Source of the DNA: Phycisphaerae bacterium
Lineage (GTDB): Bacteria > Planctomycetota > Phycisphaerae > UBA1845 > UTPLA1
Direction of reading: 5' to 3'
Length of the DNA: 64,000 nucleotides
Assembly (NCBI GenBank): GCA_035275405.1
Contig: DATEMU010000001.1
Coordinates: forward strand, 248,001-312,000
The notes beneath the pieces were generated by a model. It had not been told where the DNA came from and made no database searches. It saw only the letters and a program-made list of their open reading frames with translations. The position numbers and the translations under genes are program-made. Shown in pieces: positions 43,078 through 51,934 of this stretch (position 1 is its first letter; each line of letters starts with the position of its first letter).

Positions 43078-45740
43078 TGCGAATCACCGCGGCCATCGGC
43101 CTCGCGGGCCTTGGCGGCCAATTCCAGCAGTCGCCCCTGCCATGGCGGGCCGCCGAGGTCGGGGAACCACGCCTTTTCGGATTCTATTCCCTTCCATACA
43201 TCGGCCGCGCGACCGTGGCGGAGTTGATGCGCGAGCCAGTAATACCGCGCCTCCCAATAGACCTCGGGCGAGCGTTGGCGGAGGGAAGCATCTTCGAGGA
43301 GCCTGCCCCATTGCGCTTCGGCGCGATCGGCGGCGTCCGGATGGCTGGAGCTGGCGGCGAGTTGTTCTTCCAGCAGCGCCGCCCTGCGGAGATGGTCGCC
43401 GTTGGCCGGGTCGGCGGCGATGAGCTCGTCGTATTGGGCGCGGGCCGCGGCAAACTCGCCGAGCTGGACGAGGGCCTCGGCCAAACCGACCCTGGCCGCG
43501 ATCGCGGCGCGACGTAATTCGTCGCCATCCGGTTGTTTGTCCATCCACGCGATCAGCTCGCGGAGGATGCCCGCGCAGGCGGACCAGTTCTTCTTCGCAT
43601 CGTCCGTGCGGTCGGCTTTTTGTAAGCGGCGGGCGGCGCCTTCGTAATGCGCGGCCAGCGCCGCGAGGAGAGGGCCGCGCTGCGCCCCGGAGGCGTCATT
43701 CAGGATCGCGTCGAATTCCCGGCGGGCAGCGGCTTCATCGCCCCGGCTGGTAAGACATCGAAGCCGAAGGAGCAGGACGCGCTCGGATTGCGGCATTCTT
43801 TGCAGAATCGACAGGGCGTCATCGATGCGCTCCAGGTCCGGACCGGCCAACAACTCCGCGGCGGCGAGGTTCGCTTCATCGACTGACGGCTGGGAGGCGG
43901 TTGAAGTGGTGGTCGGCATCCCGGCGACGGCGATCCAGGCGTCGGCGGCGGCCTTTGCGGCTTCACGGCGAGCCTGGTGAGCCGCGTCGGGAGCAAGCTG
44001 ATCGTAGAGCCGCTGGCGGCAGATCGCGATGCCCCAGCGGGCGGAACGATAACGGGATGACTTTTCTGGAATGCGGGCGTAGGCCTCAAGGGCTCTGTTC
44101 CATTGACCCGTCTCCTGGTGCGCGAGGGCGGCGACCCAACGGGCTTCTCCAGCGAGATCATTGCGGGGATAACGATCGGCCAAATGAGTGGCGGCGCGGG
44201 TGAGGTTGTCGTAGTTTGCGGTCGATTTTTCCGAATTCGCGATCTGCCGCCGGCAATGATAGGCATAGACGGCCGCCTGCTCGGCAAGATCGCCGCGCGA
44301 TTCCTCCCGCGCAATGCCCTCGAATTGTTCAGCGGCGGCGGATAGGTCCCCGATCTGAAAACGACAAACCGCCAGGTTGAAGGCGGCTTCCGTCCTCTCC
44401 GGGTCTTTGTCGGCGCGGCTGAGCAGCAGCGTCAGGGGTTCGATCGCCTGTCGGTACTGGGCTTCTTTCATCCAGCGCGCGGACAGCAGCGACAATTCGG
44501 CGTCGCCGAGTTCGGCAAGGTTCTGGCGCGGACCGCGCAACGCCGCAAGGTAGACTTGGGCGATTTCCGTCCACGGCCCGCCTTGTTTGGCGATCTCGTT
44601 GAATTCCGCCGCGGCCTTGTCGCGCAGAGCGGCCCGGCTGGCGGCATTGCGGCCTGCGGCCTTTGACTCCAGGAGGTAGCTATAAGCGGTCACTAACGGA
44701 GCGAGGCGTTGATAGAAGTTGGATGCGCCGTCCGGATCGTTCGTTCGCTCCAGTTCCGCCAGCTCCCGGCGGGCTGCGTCGAACTCCCCGGCGGCAAGAT
44801 GCGTCCGGGACTGTTCAAAGCGGGCGCGAATAATCACCGCGGACGACGCGACCGACAGGCGGACGCGATCGAACGCGGAATGGGCTTCGGTCGTCCGACC
44901 GCTCTCGCGAAGGGCGACGCCCGCGCCCAGGAGGGCGTTGTATTTTTGCTCGGAGTCTCTGGCGGAACGGGCGAGCGCGTCGAAATCGGCGAGCGCGCCA
45001 TCGAGGAGGGCCTGGCGGCGTCCCGGCGCGCCGGGATCATTGGCCGATTCGGCGGGGTCGCGATCGACCATCGCCAGATAGACGGCGGTCCAGGCGGCGT
45101 TGAGGCGGCGCTGCTCGGCCAGCCGCGCGATCTTCGCGGCCAGGCCCAGGAGCAGATATTGTTCTTCCTGGGTGCGCAGGCCCACGAGCAATTCGTCCAA
45201 CCGGACGGCCGATTGTCTGTAGAGGAGATGCGCGTCGTTCAGCAGGCCGACGATTCGCGGGCGATCATAGTCAAGTCCGCTCGTCACTTCGTAACGATCC
45301 AGGTCGGGGGCCGCCTGGCGTCGAAGGATGAGTTCAGAGAGTTCGACCTGCCAGAGGGCGATGTCGTAGCGTCGGCGCAGGCCGCGCAGCCAATTGGAGT
45401 CCCTGGCCAGCGTGAGAGCGCGGCGGTATTCGCTTGAGGCCTTTTCGAGAAACTTCTGCCGCTCCACGTCCGCCTTGGCGCCGATCGCCGCCTTGGCGTA
45501 GGCGCGGGCGATGTGGATGCGGTGCATGGTGGGCGCACCGGCGAGAAGCTCCTCCACGAGTTCCGGCATGTCCCGGTCGGTGAGTTCGTCGACAAGCGCC
45601 CGCTGCTCGCGCGGCAGGGCGTCGTCGGGTTCGCGCTCCGCGACGTCCGGCGACTGTGCCAGGGCGGCCGCGGCGCACCCCGCGAGCGCCAGCAGGGCCA
45701 GCGGCGTTCGGCGCAGCGTTCTCGGCGAGAGGGCGTCCAT
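43074..45740 (-). CDS. Large TPR-repeat exported protein or lipoprotein
   Basis: 888 residues from the ATG at 45740, two bases after the second exbD stop. A longer frame from 46154 would overlap exbD and is rejected. The signal sequence 'LALLALAGCAAAALAQ' contains a lipobox-like L-A-G-C and also an Ala-x-Ala site, so it is a lipoprotein or periplasmic. The rest is helical repeats of TPR type (e.g. 'EAAFNLAVCRFQIGDLSAAAEQFEGIA', 'ALEAYARIPEKSSRYRSARW', 'AEALVQLGEFAAARAQYDELI'). TPR proteins commonly accompany ExbB/ExbD sets as periplasmic scaffolds. Confidence 0.83.
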   Translation of the reverse strand: MDALSPRTLRRTPLALLALAGCAAAALAQSPDVAEREPDDALPREQRALVDELTDRDMPELVEELLAGAPTMHRIHIARAYAKAAIGAKADVERQKFLEKASSEYRRALTLARDSNWLRGLRRRYDIALWQVELSELILRRQAAPDLDRYEVTSGLDYDRPRIVGLLNDAHLLYRQSAVRLDELLVGLRTQEEQYLLLGLAAKIARLAEQRRLNAAWTAVYLAMVDRDPAESANDPGAPGRRQALLDGALADFDALARSARDSEQKYNALLGAGVALRESGRTTEAHSAFDRVRLSVASSAVIIRARFEQSRTHLAAGEFDAARRELAELERTNDPDGASNFYQRLAPLVTAYSYLLESKAAGRNAASRAALRDKAAAEFNEIAKQGGPWTEIAQVYLAALRGPRQNLAELGDAELSLLSARWMKEAQYRQAIEPLTLLLSRADKDPERTEAAFNLAVCRFQIGDLSAAAEQFEGIAREESRGDLAEQAAVYAYHCRRQIANSEKSTANYDNLTRAATHLADRYPRNDLAGEARWVAALAHQETGQWNRALEAYARIPEKSSRYRSARWGIAICRQRLYDQLAPDAAHQARREAAKAAADAWIAVAGMPTTTSTASQPSVDEANLAAAELLAGPDLERIDDALSILQRMPQSERVLLLRLRCLTSRGDEAAARREFDAILNDASGAQRGPLLAALAAHYEGAARRLQKADRTDDAKKNWSACAGILRELIAWMDKQPDGDELRRAAIAARVGLAEALVQLGEFAAARAQYDELIAADPANGDHLRRAALLEEQLAASSSHPDAADRAEAQWGRLLEDASLRQRSPEVYWEARYYWLAHQLRHGRAADVWKGIESEKAWFPDLGGPPWQGRLLELAAKAREADGRGDSQ

Positions 45741-45744
45741 GTCA

Positions 45745-46215
45745 TCACGATTCGTCGGTACGGACCGGCGTCGATCCGCCGCCGATGACCAGTTCGAGAT
45801 TGGGAAAGCCGGCGCGCTGACAGGTGTCCATGGCCGAAATGACGCTTTCGAAGCGAACGGCGGGCTCCGCCAACAGGAGCACGCGACCCGCGGCGTCAGC
45901 GCCGGCGTCCTTTCTCTCGGTGAGCAGGCTCGACAACACGTCAAAGGAACTCTCGGCCAATGCCTGCCCCATGACCAGTATCCGCAGCCCCCCGGGCGAT
46001 TCGCGGAGTTCGATCCGCACGACGGGCACGATGGAGACCCGAGCGCCGCCCCCCGGGCCGATTTGAGTAGGTAAGCGCGTCGGGAGCACTCCTTCGGGTG
46101 TGGCGAAACCCGTTCCGAGCATGAAAAAAATGAGGATGACCATGACGACATCAACCATGGGCGCGAGGTTGGGGATGCGGACGCGCGGCGCGCGACCGTG
46201 CAGATTTGGCATCAT
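45745..46215 (-). CDS. ExbD/TolR-family protein (second copy)
   Basis: 156 residues. One N-terminal membrane helix contains the essential aspartate, Asp22 in 'NLAPMVDVVMVILIFFML', then a periplasmic domain with 'AMDTCQRAGFPNLELVIG'. ExbD subunits sit inside an ExbB pentamer and use the proton flow. The ATG overlaps the first exbD stop (ATGA at 46212-46215). It is about as diverged from the first copy as paralogs in two-ExbD systems usually are. Confidence 0.88.
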   Translation of the reverse strand: MMPNLHGRAPRVRIPNLAPMVDVVMVILIFFMLGTGFATPEGVLPTRLPTQIGPGGGARVSIVPVVRIELRESPGGLRILVMGQALAESSFDVLSSLLTERKDAGADAAGRVLLLAEPAVRFESVISAMDTCQRAGFPNLELVIGGGSTPVRTDES

Positions 46216-46649
46216 GGTCCGGCTCCGTCGTACCGCAGCGCCCCGAAGGTGATGTCCGACACACCCGCCCTGGCACAACCCTGCAGAACGGCATCGATGT
46301 GACCGTAGGGCAGCCGCCGATCGGCGCGGATCATGCACGTGATGTCAGGATGCTCCTGCGCCTGAGTGTCGATGTGATTCAGGACTTCTGCCAGGCTGCG
46401 CGGTTCCTCGCGGATCAGATACCTGGGTGCTCCGCGACCGTCGGCATCGGCGATGTTGATGACGATCCGTCGGTCGCGATCGCCGCCCTCCGGGTCCTGC
46501 GCGGCACGGGCGACGGGCAGGTCGATCCGGCTGATTTCCTGCTCCACCATCCGCGTGGCGAGCATGAAGAAAATGAGCAGGCACATCATGACATCGACCA
46601 TGGGGGCCAGGTTGAGATCGAAGGATGCGGCCGATGGGATGTTTCGCAT
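46212..46649 (-). CDS. ExbD/TolR-family protein (first copy)
   Basis: 145 residues. Single helix with Asp19 in 'NLAPMVDVMMCLLIFFML', then a periplasmic domain ending 'DAVLQGCARAGVSDITFGAL'. GAGGA six bases before the ATG. It starts 23 bases after exbB and overlaps the second exbD. Two ExbD proteins per ExbB is a layout seen in other planctomycete and myxobacterial systems. Confidence 0.9.
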   Translation of the reverse strand: MRNIPSAASFDLNLAPMVDVMMCLLIFFMLATRMVEQEISRIDLPVARAAQDPEGGDRDRRIVINIADADGRGAPRYLIREEPRSLAEVLNHIDTQAQEHPDITCMIRADRRLPYGHIDAVLQGCARAGVSDITFGALRYDGAGP

Positions 46650-46672
46650 GCCGGTCCTCGTTAAGGGAACGC

Positions 46673-47494
46673 TCAGCCCGCCACCGGCGCGGCCGCCGGC
46701 TCGTTCTTGGAGATGGAATCGTTCTTGGGGACGGAATCGTTTTTGGCGGTGGTCGCGACCGCCGAACCGACGGTGATCGGCCGGAAATATTCAAGGAGAT
46801 CAATGACGGCGGCGTGCGCGGAGGTCGTGAAGGCGTCCACGCGGCTGCGGCAGATTCCGAAAAAGCCGAGGGAGATAATGGCGACGGCGAGGCCGAGGAA
46901 GGTATTGACGAGGGCGAGGCTGATACCGCCCGCAAGATTTTCCGGTTTGTAGGCGCCGTGCGCATCCTGCATCGCGCCGAAGGCGCGGATCATTCCGAGC
47001 ACGGTGCCCAGCAGTCCCATGAGCGGGGCGAGATTTCCGATGATGTTCAAATACTCAACCTTGCGAAACAGGCGGCTGGACCAGGCGGCGGCGCGTTCCT
47101 GCGAGGCCTCGTACATGGCGTCGAAGCCGTTGCGCCCGTGGCGCAGGCCGATCGTCAGGACGTCAGCGAACATCGACCGGCTGGCACGGACGGACTCGAT
47201 GCACTCCTTGAACTTGCGGGCCTCGATGAGCTGGCGCGTTTCCTCGAACTCGGCCGCCGGCAGCATGGTCGCGTTCCGGATCGACCAGAAATGCTCGACG
47301 ATGATGGTCACGGAGGCGAGGGAAAGCAGGAGGATGATCGCGCCCGGCCACTCGGCCCCTTCGAGGATGACCTGGAGGAGCGATTTTCCGGCGGTCGTGG
47401 GGGTATCGGCGGCGAAGATTACGGTGGCGCTGCCGGCAAAGACCATCGCTGCGAGGACGGCAGCGCGAAGGTAGTACATTTTCGCTCGGTGCAT
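46673..47494 (-). CDS. ExbB/TolQ/MotA-family proton channel protein
   Basis: 273 residues from the ATG at 47494. A hydrophobic signal-like start (~10-26) precedes the first true helix (~45-62). The family core is 'NIIGNLAPLMGLLGTVLGMIRAF' followed by 'LVNTFLGLAVAIISLGFF'. ExbB forms the stator that converts the proton gradient into movement of a TonB- or Tol-type partner. It starts 16 bases after the vWA gene. The C-terminal tail carries the imperfect repeat 'KNDSVPKNDSISKNE', coded by a small tandem repeat of 15 bases. Confidence 0.9.
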   Translation of the reverse strand: MHRAKMYYLRAAVLAAMVFAGSATVIFAADTPTTAGKSLLQVILEGAEWPGAIILLLSLASVTIIVEHFWSIRNATMLPAAEFEETRQLIEARKFKECIESVRASRSMFADVLTIGLRHGRNGFDAMYEASQERAAAWSSRLFRKVEYLNIIGNLAPLMGLLGTVLGMIRAFGAMQDAHGAYKPENLAGGISLALVNTFLGLAVAIISLGFFGICRSRVDAFTTSAHAAVIDLLEYFRPITVGSAVATTAKNDSVPKNDSISKNEPAAAPVAG

Positions 47495-47510
47495 GTGGGG
47501 CCCTTGGCGT

Positions 47511-48560
47511 TTAGCGGCGGAGGTCCTCTTCGGTGACATGCTTATACACGCCGCCGTTGGATTCGGCGATGGCCCGGAGCACCCGCTCGCCTTCGCCCAT
47601 TGTGTCATACACGAAAAGTATCGCATTGATCGTGGATTGCCGGTTTCGGTTGAACTGCCGGATCGTTCGGACGATGTTCTTGTTTTCCTCGCCGAAGTCG
47701 CCGTCGGAAAGCAGGAACAGCACGTCCGGCTTGTAACCCAGGCCGAGCCGTATCGCGGCCACCGGCTCGGTCTGGCCGCTGGGCACGATGCGGCCGATGG
47801 CAGCGAAGGCGTGTTGTTTGTTGGCGAGGGTCGCGGGCTTCATTCGCGAAAATAACTCCGTCGGCTTGCCCTCGTTGAACCAGATCACCTCAAAAATCTG
47901 GTCGCGCTCCAGCGAGCCGATGGCCCGTTTCAATTCGCGCTGGAGCAGGCCAAACGTGTCGCTCATGGACCCGCTGCGGTCCATGACATAGACAATCGAG
48001 CGCGCCCGCTGGCCTTCGCCGACGCCCCACAGGCTTCCCACAGGACCGCCGCCGGCGAGATCCCGATCTCCCAGACCGGTTCCCTGGCCACCCTGACCCG
48101 ATGCGGAATCGAGACCGATGCCCACCACATCGCCTCGGCGCAGTTCTCCGGCGGCGTCGGCCAGTCCCGCGCCGGTAGGTACCGAACTGGCCTCGATGGG
48201 AGGCTGTTCCTGCTTCAAAAGATCGGAAAGGTCGGTCGAATCGCTCTTGAACTCGGCGGCCTTCGAGGAATCCGGCCGCTCGATGTAGGCGTAACCGGGG
48301 AATTGAAATCCTCCGCCGGGCGCGGTCGATTCCACCGCGGAGACCACGTGCACCTTAAAGTCGCGATCGGAGGGCTCGATGGTGCCTCCGATGGCCCATG
48401 TGGCGAGCCCCAGCAGAAGGACCATGAAAGCGTGAACGAGAAGGCTGATACCCGCGGAGCCGACAGTCTGCACGTAACCTCCGGCCTTGGGCTGAGGCGA
48501 AAGTGCATCGGCATTGGCGGGTGGCTCGAAGGTCGCGGGGGGCAATGGAAGGGGCTCCAT
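47511..48560 (-). CDS. vWA-domain protein with TonB-like N-terminal anchor
   Basis: 349 residues. A proline-rich cytoplasmic start (1-30) leads into one membrane helix (~38-57, 'ISLLVHAFMVLLLGLATW') that contains Ser39-x3-His43, the spacing of the functional Ser/His pair in TonB's helix. A glycine/serine-rich periplasmic linker follows. Residues ~187-349 are a von Willebrand A domain with MIDAS motif D194-R-S196-G-S198 and 'LFLLSDGDFG'. TonB would have a short C-terminal receptor-binding domain here. It is the first gene of the ExbB/ExbD operon, so it is the natural candidate for the part moved by the motor. Its ligand is unknown. Confidence 0.88.
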   Translation of the reverse strand: MEPLPLPPATFEPPANADALSPQPKAGGYVQTVGSAGISLLVHAFMVLLLGLATWAIGGTIEPSDRDFKVHVVSAVESTAPGGGFQFPGYAYIERPDSSKAAEFKSDSTDLSDLLKQEQPPIEASSVPTGAGLADAAGELRRGDVVGIGLDSASGQGGQGTGLGDRDLAGGGPVGSLWGVGEGQRARSIVYVMDRSGSMSDTFGLLQRELKRAIGSLERDQIFEVIWFNEGKPTELFSRMKPATLANKQHAFAAIGRIVPSGQTEPVAAIRLGLGYKPDVLFLLSDGDFGEENKNIVRTIRQFNRNRQSTINAILFVYDTMGEGERVLRAIAESNGGVYKHVTEEDLRR

Positions 48561-48704
48561 TACGGGCTGTCCGGTGTGTTCGGTCGTGGGCGACGATGGA
48601 TTATACGCGGCACAGCAGGGGTATCAAAGCGTGTCGCACAAAAAGCGATTGCGAATCCGCCGGGATCGAGGGATCGAGAGCGCCGAAGGCGGCAGGTCCC
48701 CTGA

Positions 48705-49778
48705 TTATTGTGTTTGGGTTACGGACTGGGCGAGTTCCTTTGACGTCTCGTAGTACTTGAGGACACGCTTGAATTCCTCGGCTTGTTCGCCGGTGGTCAG
48801 GTCGATGGCTTTTTTCTGGGTGGCGATGGCGGCGTCGATCATGCCCATGGTGCACTGGGTCTGCGCGAGTAAGAGCAGGGCCTCGGCGTCCTGACCGTTG
48901 GTCAGTTCGTTGGCTCGATTGACGCTGCGATAGAGCATGGCGGCGTTTCGATCGGAGAGCGGCTTTTCCAATTCGACGGCGGCAAGCTGCAGCAGACCGT
49001 CGGACGAGTCCTTCATGGCCACTTCGATCTTGGCCTCCCAGGCGGGGATCTGGTCCTCCATGTCGAATTCGGCGAGAAGTTGCTTCTTGATCAAGTACGC
49101 CTGAATGTCGTTTGGCTTGAGGGCCATGATCTCATCAAGGATTTTGAAGACCCGCTCCTTGTCCTGGTTCCCGTAAGCGGCGCGAAGCTCACCCATCAAC
49201 TCGTTGGCCTTCTTGGCGTTAGCCGCGGCTTTCTTGGCGGCGACGATGTCGAAGCTGCCGGTCAGGACCTGTTTGATGGTATCGTCCATGACCTTGGTGT
49301 CGGCGAGGGGGTTGCCGGTCCACACGATGGTGCCGGTCTTATCGACGACAAACGCGTAGGGGATGCCTTCGACGTCTTTCATCCAGACGTTTTGGGTGTC
49401 CATGTCTTCGTCGGAGCCGACGAAGTAGGGCATCTCCAGCTTCAACTTCTTGGCCTTGCCGCTTAAGAAGCTGGCGATCGTGTCAGGCTCTTCGTTGCTG
49501 ATCCCGAGGACCACGAGACCGTCCTTCTGATGTTTCCGGTGAAGCTCGGCGAGGTGGGGAACGCTCTTCATGCACGGACCGCACCACGTCGCCCAGAATT
49601 CGACGAGGAAAATGTGCTTCTCGGCGCCCTTGTCGTTAGGGAGGGCGGGCGGCGCCAGGGTCATCCACTTGGCGACTTTCACCGGCGGGGCCTTGTCGCC
49701 GATCTGCGGGGCGGCACGAACCAGGGAAGGAAATAATACCGCGAACGTGGTCGCAAGAAGCAGGGAGTATCGTGTCAT
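48705..49778 (-). CDS. Exported thioredoxin-like (TlpA/ResA type) protein with helical C-terminal region
   Basis: 357 residues. Signal peptide (~1-22), then a TlpA-like redoxin domain with the active site Trp-Cys66-Gly-Pro-Cys69 and 'GIPYAFVVDKTGTIVW' (cis-proline loop). Residues ~190-350 form TPR-like helices. Such proteins reduce or isomerise disulfides outside the cytoplasm. It is 144 bases upstream of the vWA gene on the same strand and may or may not belong to that operon. Confidence 0.87.
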   Translation of the reverse strand: MTRYSLLLATTFAVLFPSLVRAAPQIGDKAPPVKVAKWMTLAPPALPNDKGAEKHIFLVEFWATWCGPCMKSVPHLAELHRKHQKDGLVVLGISNEEPDTIASFLSGKAKKLKLEMPYFVGSDEDMDTQNVWMKDVEGIPYAFVVDKTGTIVWTGNPLADTKVMDDTIKQVLTGSFDIVAAKKAAANAKKANELMGELRAAYGNQDKERVFKILDEIMALKPNDIQAYLIKKQLLAEFDMEDQIPAWEAKIEVAMKDSSDGLLQLAAVELEKPLSDRNAAMLYRSVNRANELTNGQDAEALLLLAQTQCTMGMIDAAIATQKKAIDLTTGEQAEEFKRVLKYYETSKELAQSVTQTQ

Positions 49779-49873
49779 GTTGTCCTTTTCAAACAGGGTG
49801 GTCAGTTCCCATCCGTTCGGCTCGTGGCCGGGCGGCAGCTACGCCATCCCTGTAGAATGCTATCCTATTTACC

Positions 49874-50632
49874 GTGGATCGGCCAGCCTTTGACACGACC
49901 GTACGCCCGGCCCTGCCCCTGTATCAGGGGCAGTCGGGGCCCTGCGCCTATCTGCCGGGACGGACCGCAACTCATGAATACATGCTGAGCCGGCAATTGG
50001 CCCCGGAAAGCTATCAACGGCTCATGGACGCCGGGTTTCGCCGCAGCGGGTGTATTGTCTATCGTCCGATTTGCGAGGGGTGCCGGGAGTGCATACCGAT
50101 CCGCGTGCCGGTTCGGGATTTCGCGCCCAGTCGTTCGCAGCGGCGGGTGCAACGGCGCAACGCCGATGTCCGCGTGACGATTGACGTGCCAAGAGCGACG
50201 GATGAGAAATGGCGCCTCTACCACGAATACCGTCTATGGCAACACGACGACGTGGGGGGCGACGAGCGGGAGGATTTTGAGGAATTTCTTTACCACTCGC
50301 CGCTCGAAGAGGCCGGGCGAACCTTTACCCTCGAGATGTGTTACTGGATTGGAGAGCGGCTGGCGGCGGTGGGGATTGTGGACGTCTGTCCGGACTCCCT
50401 GTCCAGCGTTTATGTTTATTTCGATCCGATCCATGCCCAGCGCAGCCTGGGGGTCTTCAGCGCCTTGTGCGAGATTGAGGAATGTCGGCGGAAGGGGTTG
50501 GCGTACTGGTATGTCGGGTACTACGTTCAGGATTGTCGCCAAATGAATTACAAGGCCCAGTACCGGCCGTATGAGTTGCTGGGGCGGGACGGGGTGTGGC
50601 GGAGACCGCGCGCGGAGGGGGCTTTGCCATGA
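49874..50632 (+). CDS. bpt: Aspartate/glutamate leucyltransferase (N-degron pathway)
   Basis: 252 residues from a GTG. Bpt attaches Leu from Leu-tRNA to proteins starting with Asp or Glu, marking them for ClpS/ClpAP. The N-terminal domain has the conserved 'GPCAYLPGR' and the cysteine motif 'CEGCRECIPIRVPV'; the C-terminal acyl-transferase domain has 'YVYFDPIHAQRSLGVFSALCEIE' and 'YWYVGYYVQDCRQMNYKAQY'. A TAGAAT box lies 15 bases before the start. The final bases overlap the next gene (ATGA). Confidence 0.92.
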   Translation: MDRPAFDTTVRPALPLYQGQSGPCAYLPGRTATHEYMLSRQLAPESYQRLMDAGFRRSGCIVYRPICEGCRECIPIRVPVRDFAPSRSQRRVQRRNADVRVTIDVPRATDEKWRLYHEYRLWQHDDVGGDEREDFEEFLYHSPLEEAGRTFTLEMCYWIGERLAAVGIVDVCPDSLSSVYVYFDPIHAQRSLGVFSALCEIEECRRKGLAYWYVGYYVQDCRQMNYKAQYRPYELLGRDGVWRRPRAEGALP

Positions 50633-51588
50633 GGACAGGAATTGAAAAGCGCCGGCTTTCGACGCTGAAGGTCCATGAGTGTGACGACCCGTCGCAATCG
50701 CTTCTCCTGAGCCTGGAAGCGGTGCTTTCCGCCTACGGTCGATGCGTTCCTCGCGACGAGCTTGCGGCGGCTTTGGGTGATGCGTTTCTTTTAACTTACG
50801 CCGCCGAGGCCCGGCCGGGAGAACAGTGGAACACCTATGGGCGGCACGCATTCCTCGAGTCAGCGGCTCGTTTGTACGGTCTGGAGCTGCGCGATCTTCA
50901 CCCACCGGATGCGGCGCCATTGCCGCTGCCTCCGCCGGAGTTTGAGGATCACTTTACGGACAGCTACCTGCCCCTAGTGCGAACGGCGCTGGACCACGAA
51001 CACCCGGCGCTGGCATGGATGGGCTGGCCGGCGCCGCAGCGGGCGATTTGGGGAGTCATTACAGATTACGATCCGTCGCGAGGCGAATGTCTCGGACGCT
51101 CCATCTACTCGGGCGGGCGGACGGTGGCGCTCGCGGCCGCGCCGGTGCAGATATACACGGTACAGGAATATCGAGAGACGACTCCGCCTCCGCCGGCGAT
51201 CATCGATGTGGCGCTTAATCGCGCTGCGGCGGTGCTCGCCGATCGGCTGCCCGTGAAGTATCGCGTGGTGACGGGCGTGGTGGCGTTGGAGAAGTGGCGG
51301 GCGGCGGCGATGGAGGATTCTGGTGCGGATTGGCATTCGCGTCTGGTGCAGTCATTCGTGACTGGTCGCAGGCGAGCGGTGGAGTTCTTTCGACTGCACT
51401 GTGGCGCCGCTTCGGCTGATCAGGCGGCGGCGGTCGAGCAATACGCGGCGATCTTCGAGGAGCAGGTGCAGTTCCTGGCGCCGCTGGCGCGTGAGTCGAA
51501 CGGACCGGCTGAGTTGCAAAAGGAGCTGCCGGCGGTCTTGGATTTGATTATCGCGTTGGAGCAGCGGGGGGCGGCGGTTATTCAATGA
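50629..51588 (+). CDS. Unknown protein, possible BtrH/C39-peptidase-like fold
   Basis: 319 residues, ATG overlapping the bpt stop, with GGAGGGG upstream. Its start 'DPSQSLLLSLEAVLSAYG' and 'LAWMGWPAPQRAIWGVITDYD ... SIYSGGRTVALA' resemble the BtrH/C39 papain-like layout, but the position where that family has a catalytic cysteine is serine. The last ~120 residues are helical. No enzyme activity can be assigned. Coupling with bpt suggests a shared function or just shared expression. Confidence 0.68.
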   Translation: MRTGIEKRRLSTLKVHECDDPSQSLLLSLEAVLSAYGRCVPRDELAAALGDAFLLTYAAEARPGEQWNTYGRHAFLESAARLYGLELRDLHPPDAAPLPLPPPEFEDHFTDSYLPLVRTALDHEHPALAWMGWPAPQRAIWGVITDYDPSRGECLGRSIYSGGRTVALAAAPVQIYTVQEYRETTPPPPAIIDVALNRAAAVLADRLPVKYRVVTGVVALEKWRAAAMEDSGADWHSRLVQSFVTGRRRAVEFFRLHCGAASADQAAAVEQYAAIFEEQVQFLAPLARESNGPAELQKELPAVLDLIIALEQRGAAVIQ

Positions 51589-51844
51589 CCCGGCGGCGGG
51601 GGTTACGGATGTCGCAGGACACGCCCACGTTGCCGATCCAGCGGTCCCAAGCGGAATGGTCGGAGATATCGACGCCGGCGGCTTTGGCCTGGCGCTGGAG
51701 ATACGTCTGCAATTCAATGAGGAAGTCGGTGTCCATCAGCTCGGGGTGGTCGCCCAAGTGCTGATGCAGCACGCGGTACACAAGCTTCAATTCCTCGGCA
51801 TCGAGCGCCGCCACGACCGCATCGGCACGTTCTTCAAAGCTCAT
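51578..51844 (-). CDS. Small acidic helical protein of unknown function
   Basis: 88 residues, GGAGG five bases before the ATG. Mostly helical, starting 'FEERADAVVAALDAEELKLV', with 'HLGDHPELMDTDFLIELQ'. I do not recognise a family. It converges with the gene before it, overlapping by 11 bases, and is followed upstream by a repeat at 51895-51918. Confidence 0.65.
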   Translation of the reverse strand: MSFEERADAVVAALDAEELKLVYRVLHQHLGDHPELMDTDFLIELQTYLQRQAKAAGVDISDHSAWDRWIGNVGVSCDIRNPRRRVIE

Positions 51845-51894
51845 GAGACCTCCGGGCTGATCGAATTAGTTCGGGCTCGGCCCGCCACAAGTGT

Positions 51895-51918
51895 CGGCGG
51901 GCAGAACCCGCCCTACGG
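51895..51918. repeat. CGGCGGGCAGAACCCGCCCTACGG repeat
   Basis: Imperfect hairpin GGCGGG-cagaa-CCCGCC between the small gene and argF, of a type often found between genes in planctomycete-like genomes. Confidence 0.5.
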
Positions 51919-51934
51919 GACATTGTAGCGTCAA

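Noticed and set aside
43074-46154. Longer version of the TPR gene starting at 46154
   Set aside because: The extra 138 residues overlap exbD in another frame; the ATG at 45740 begins directly with a signal peptide.
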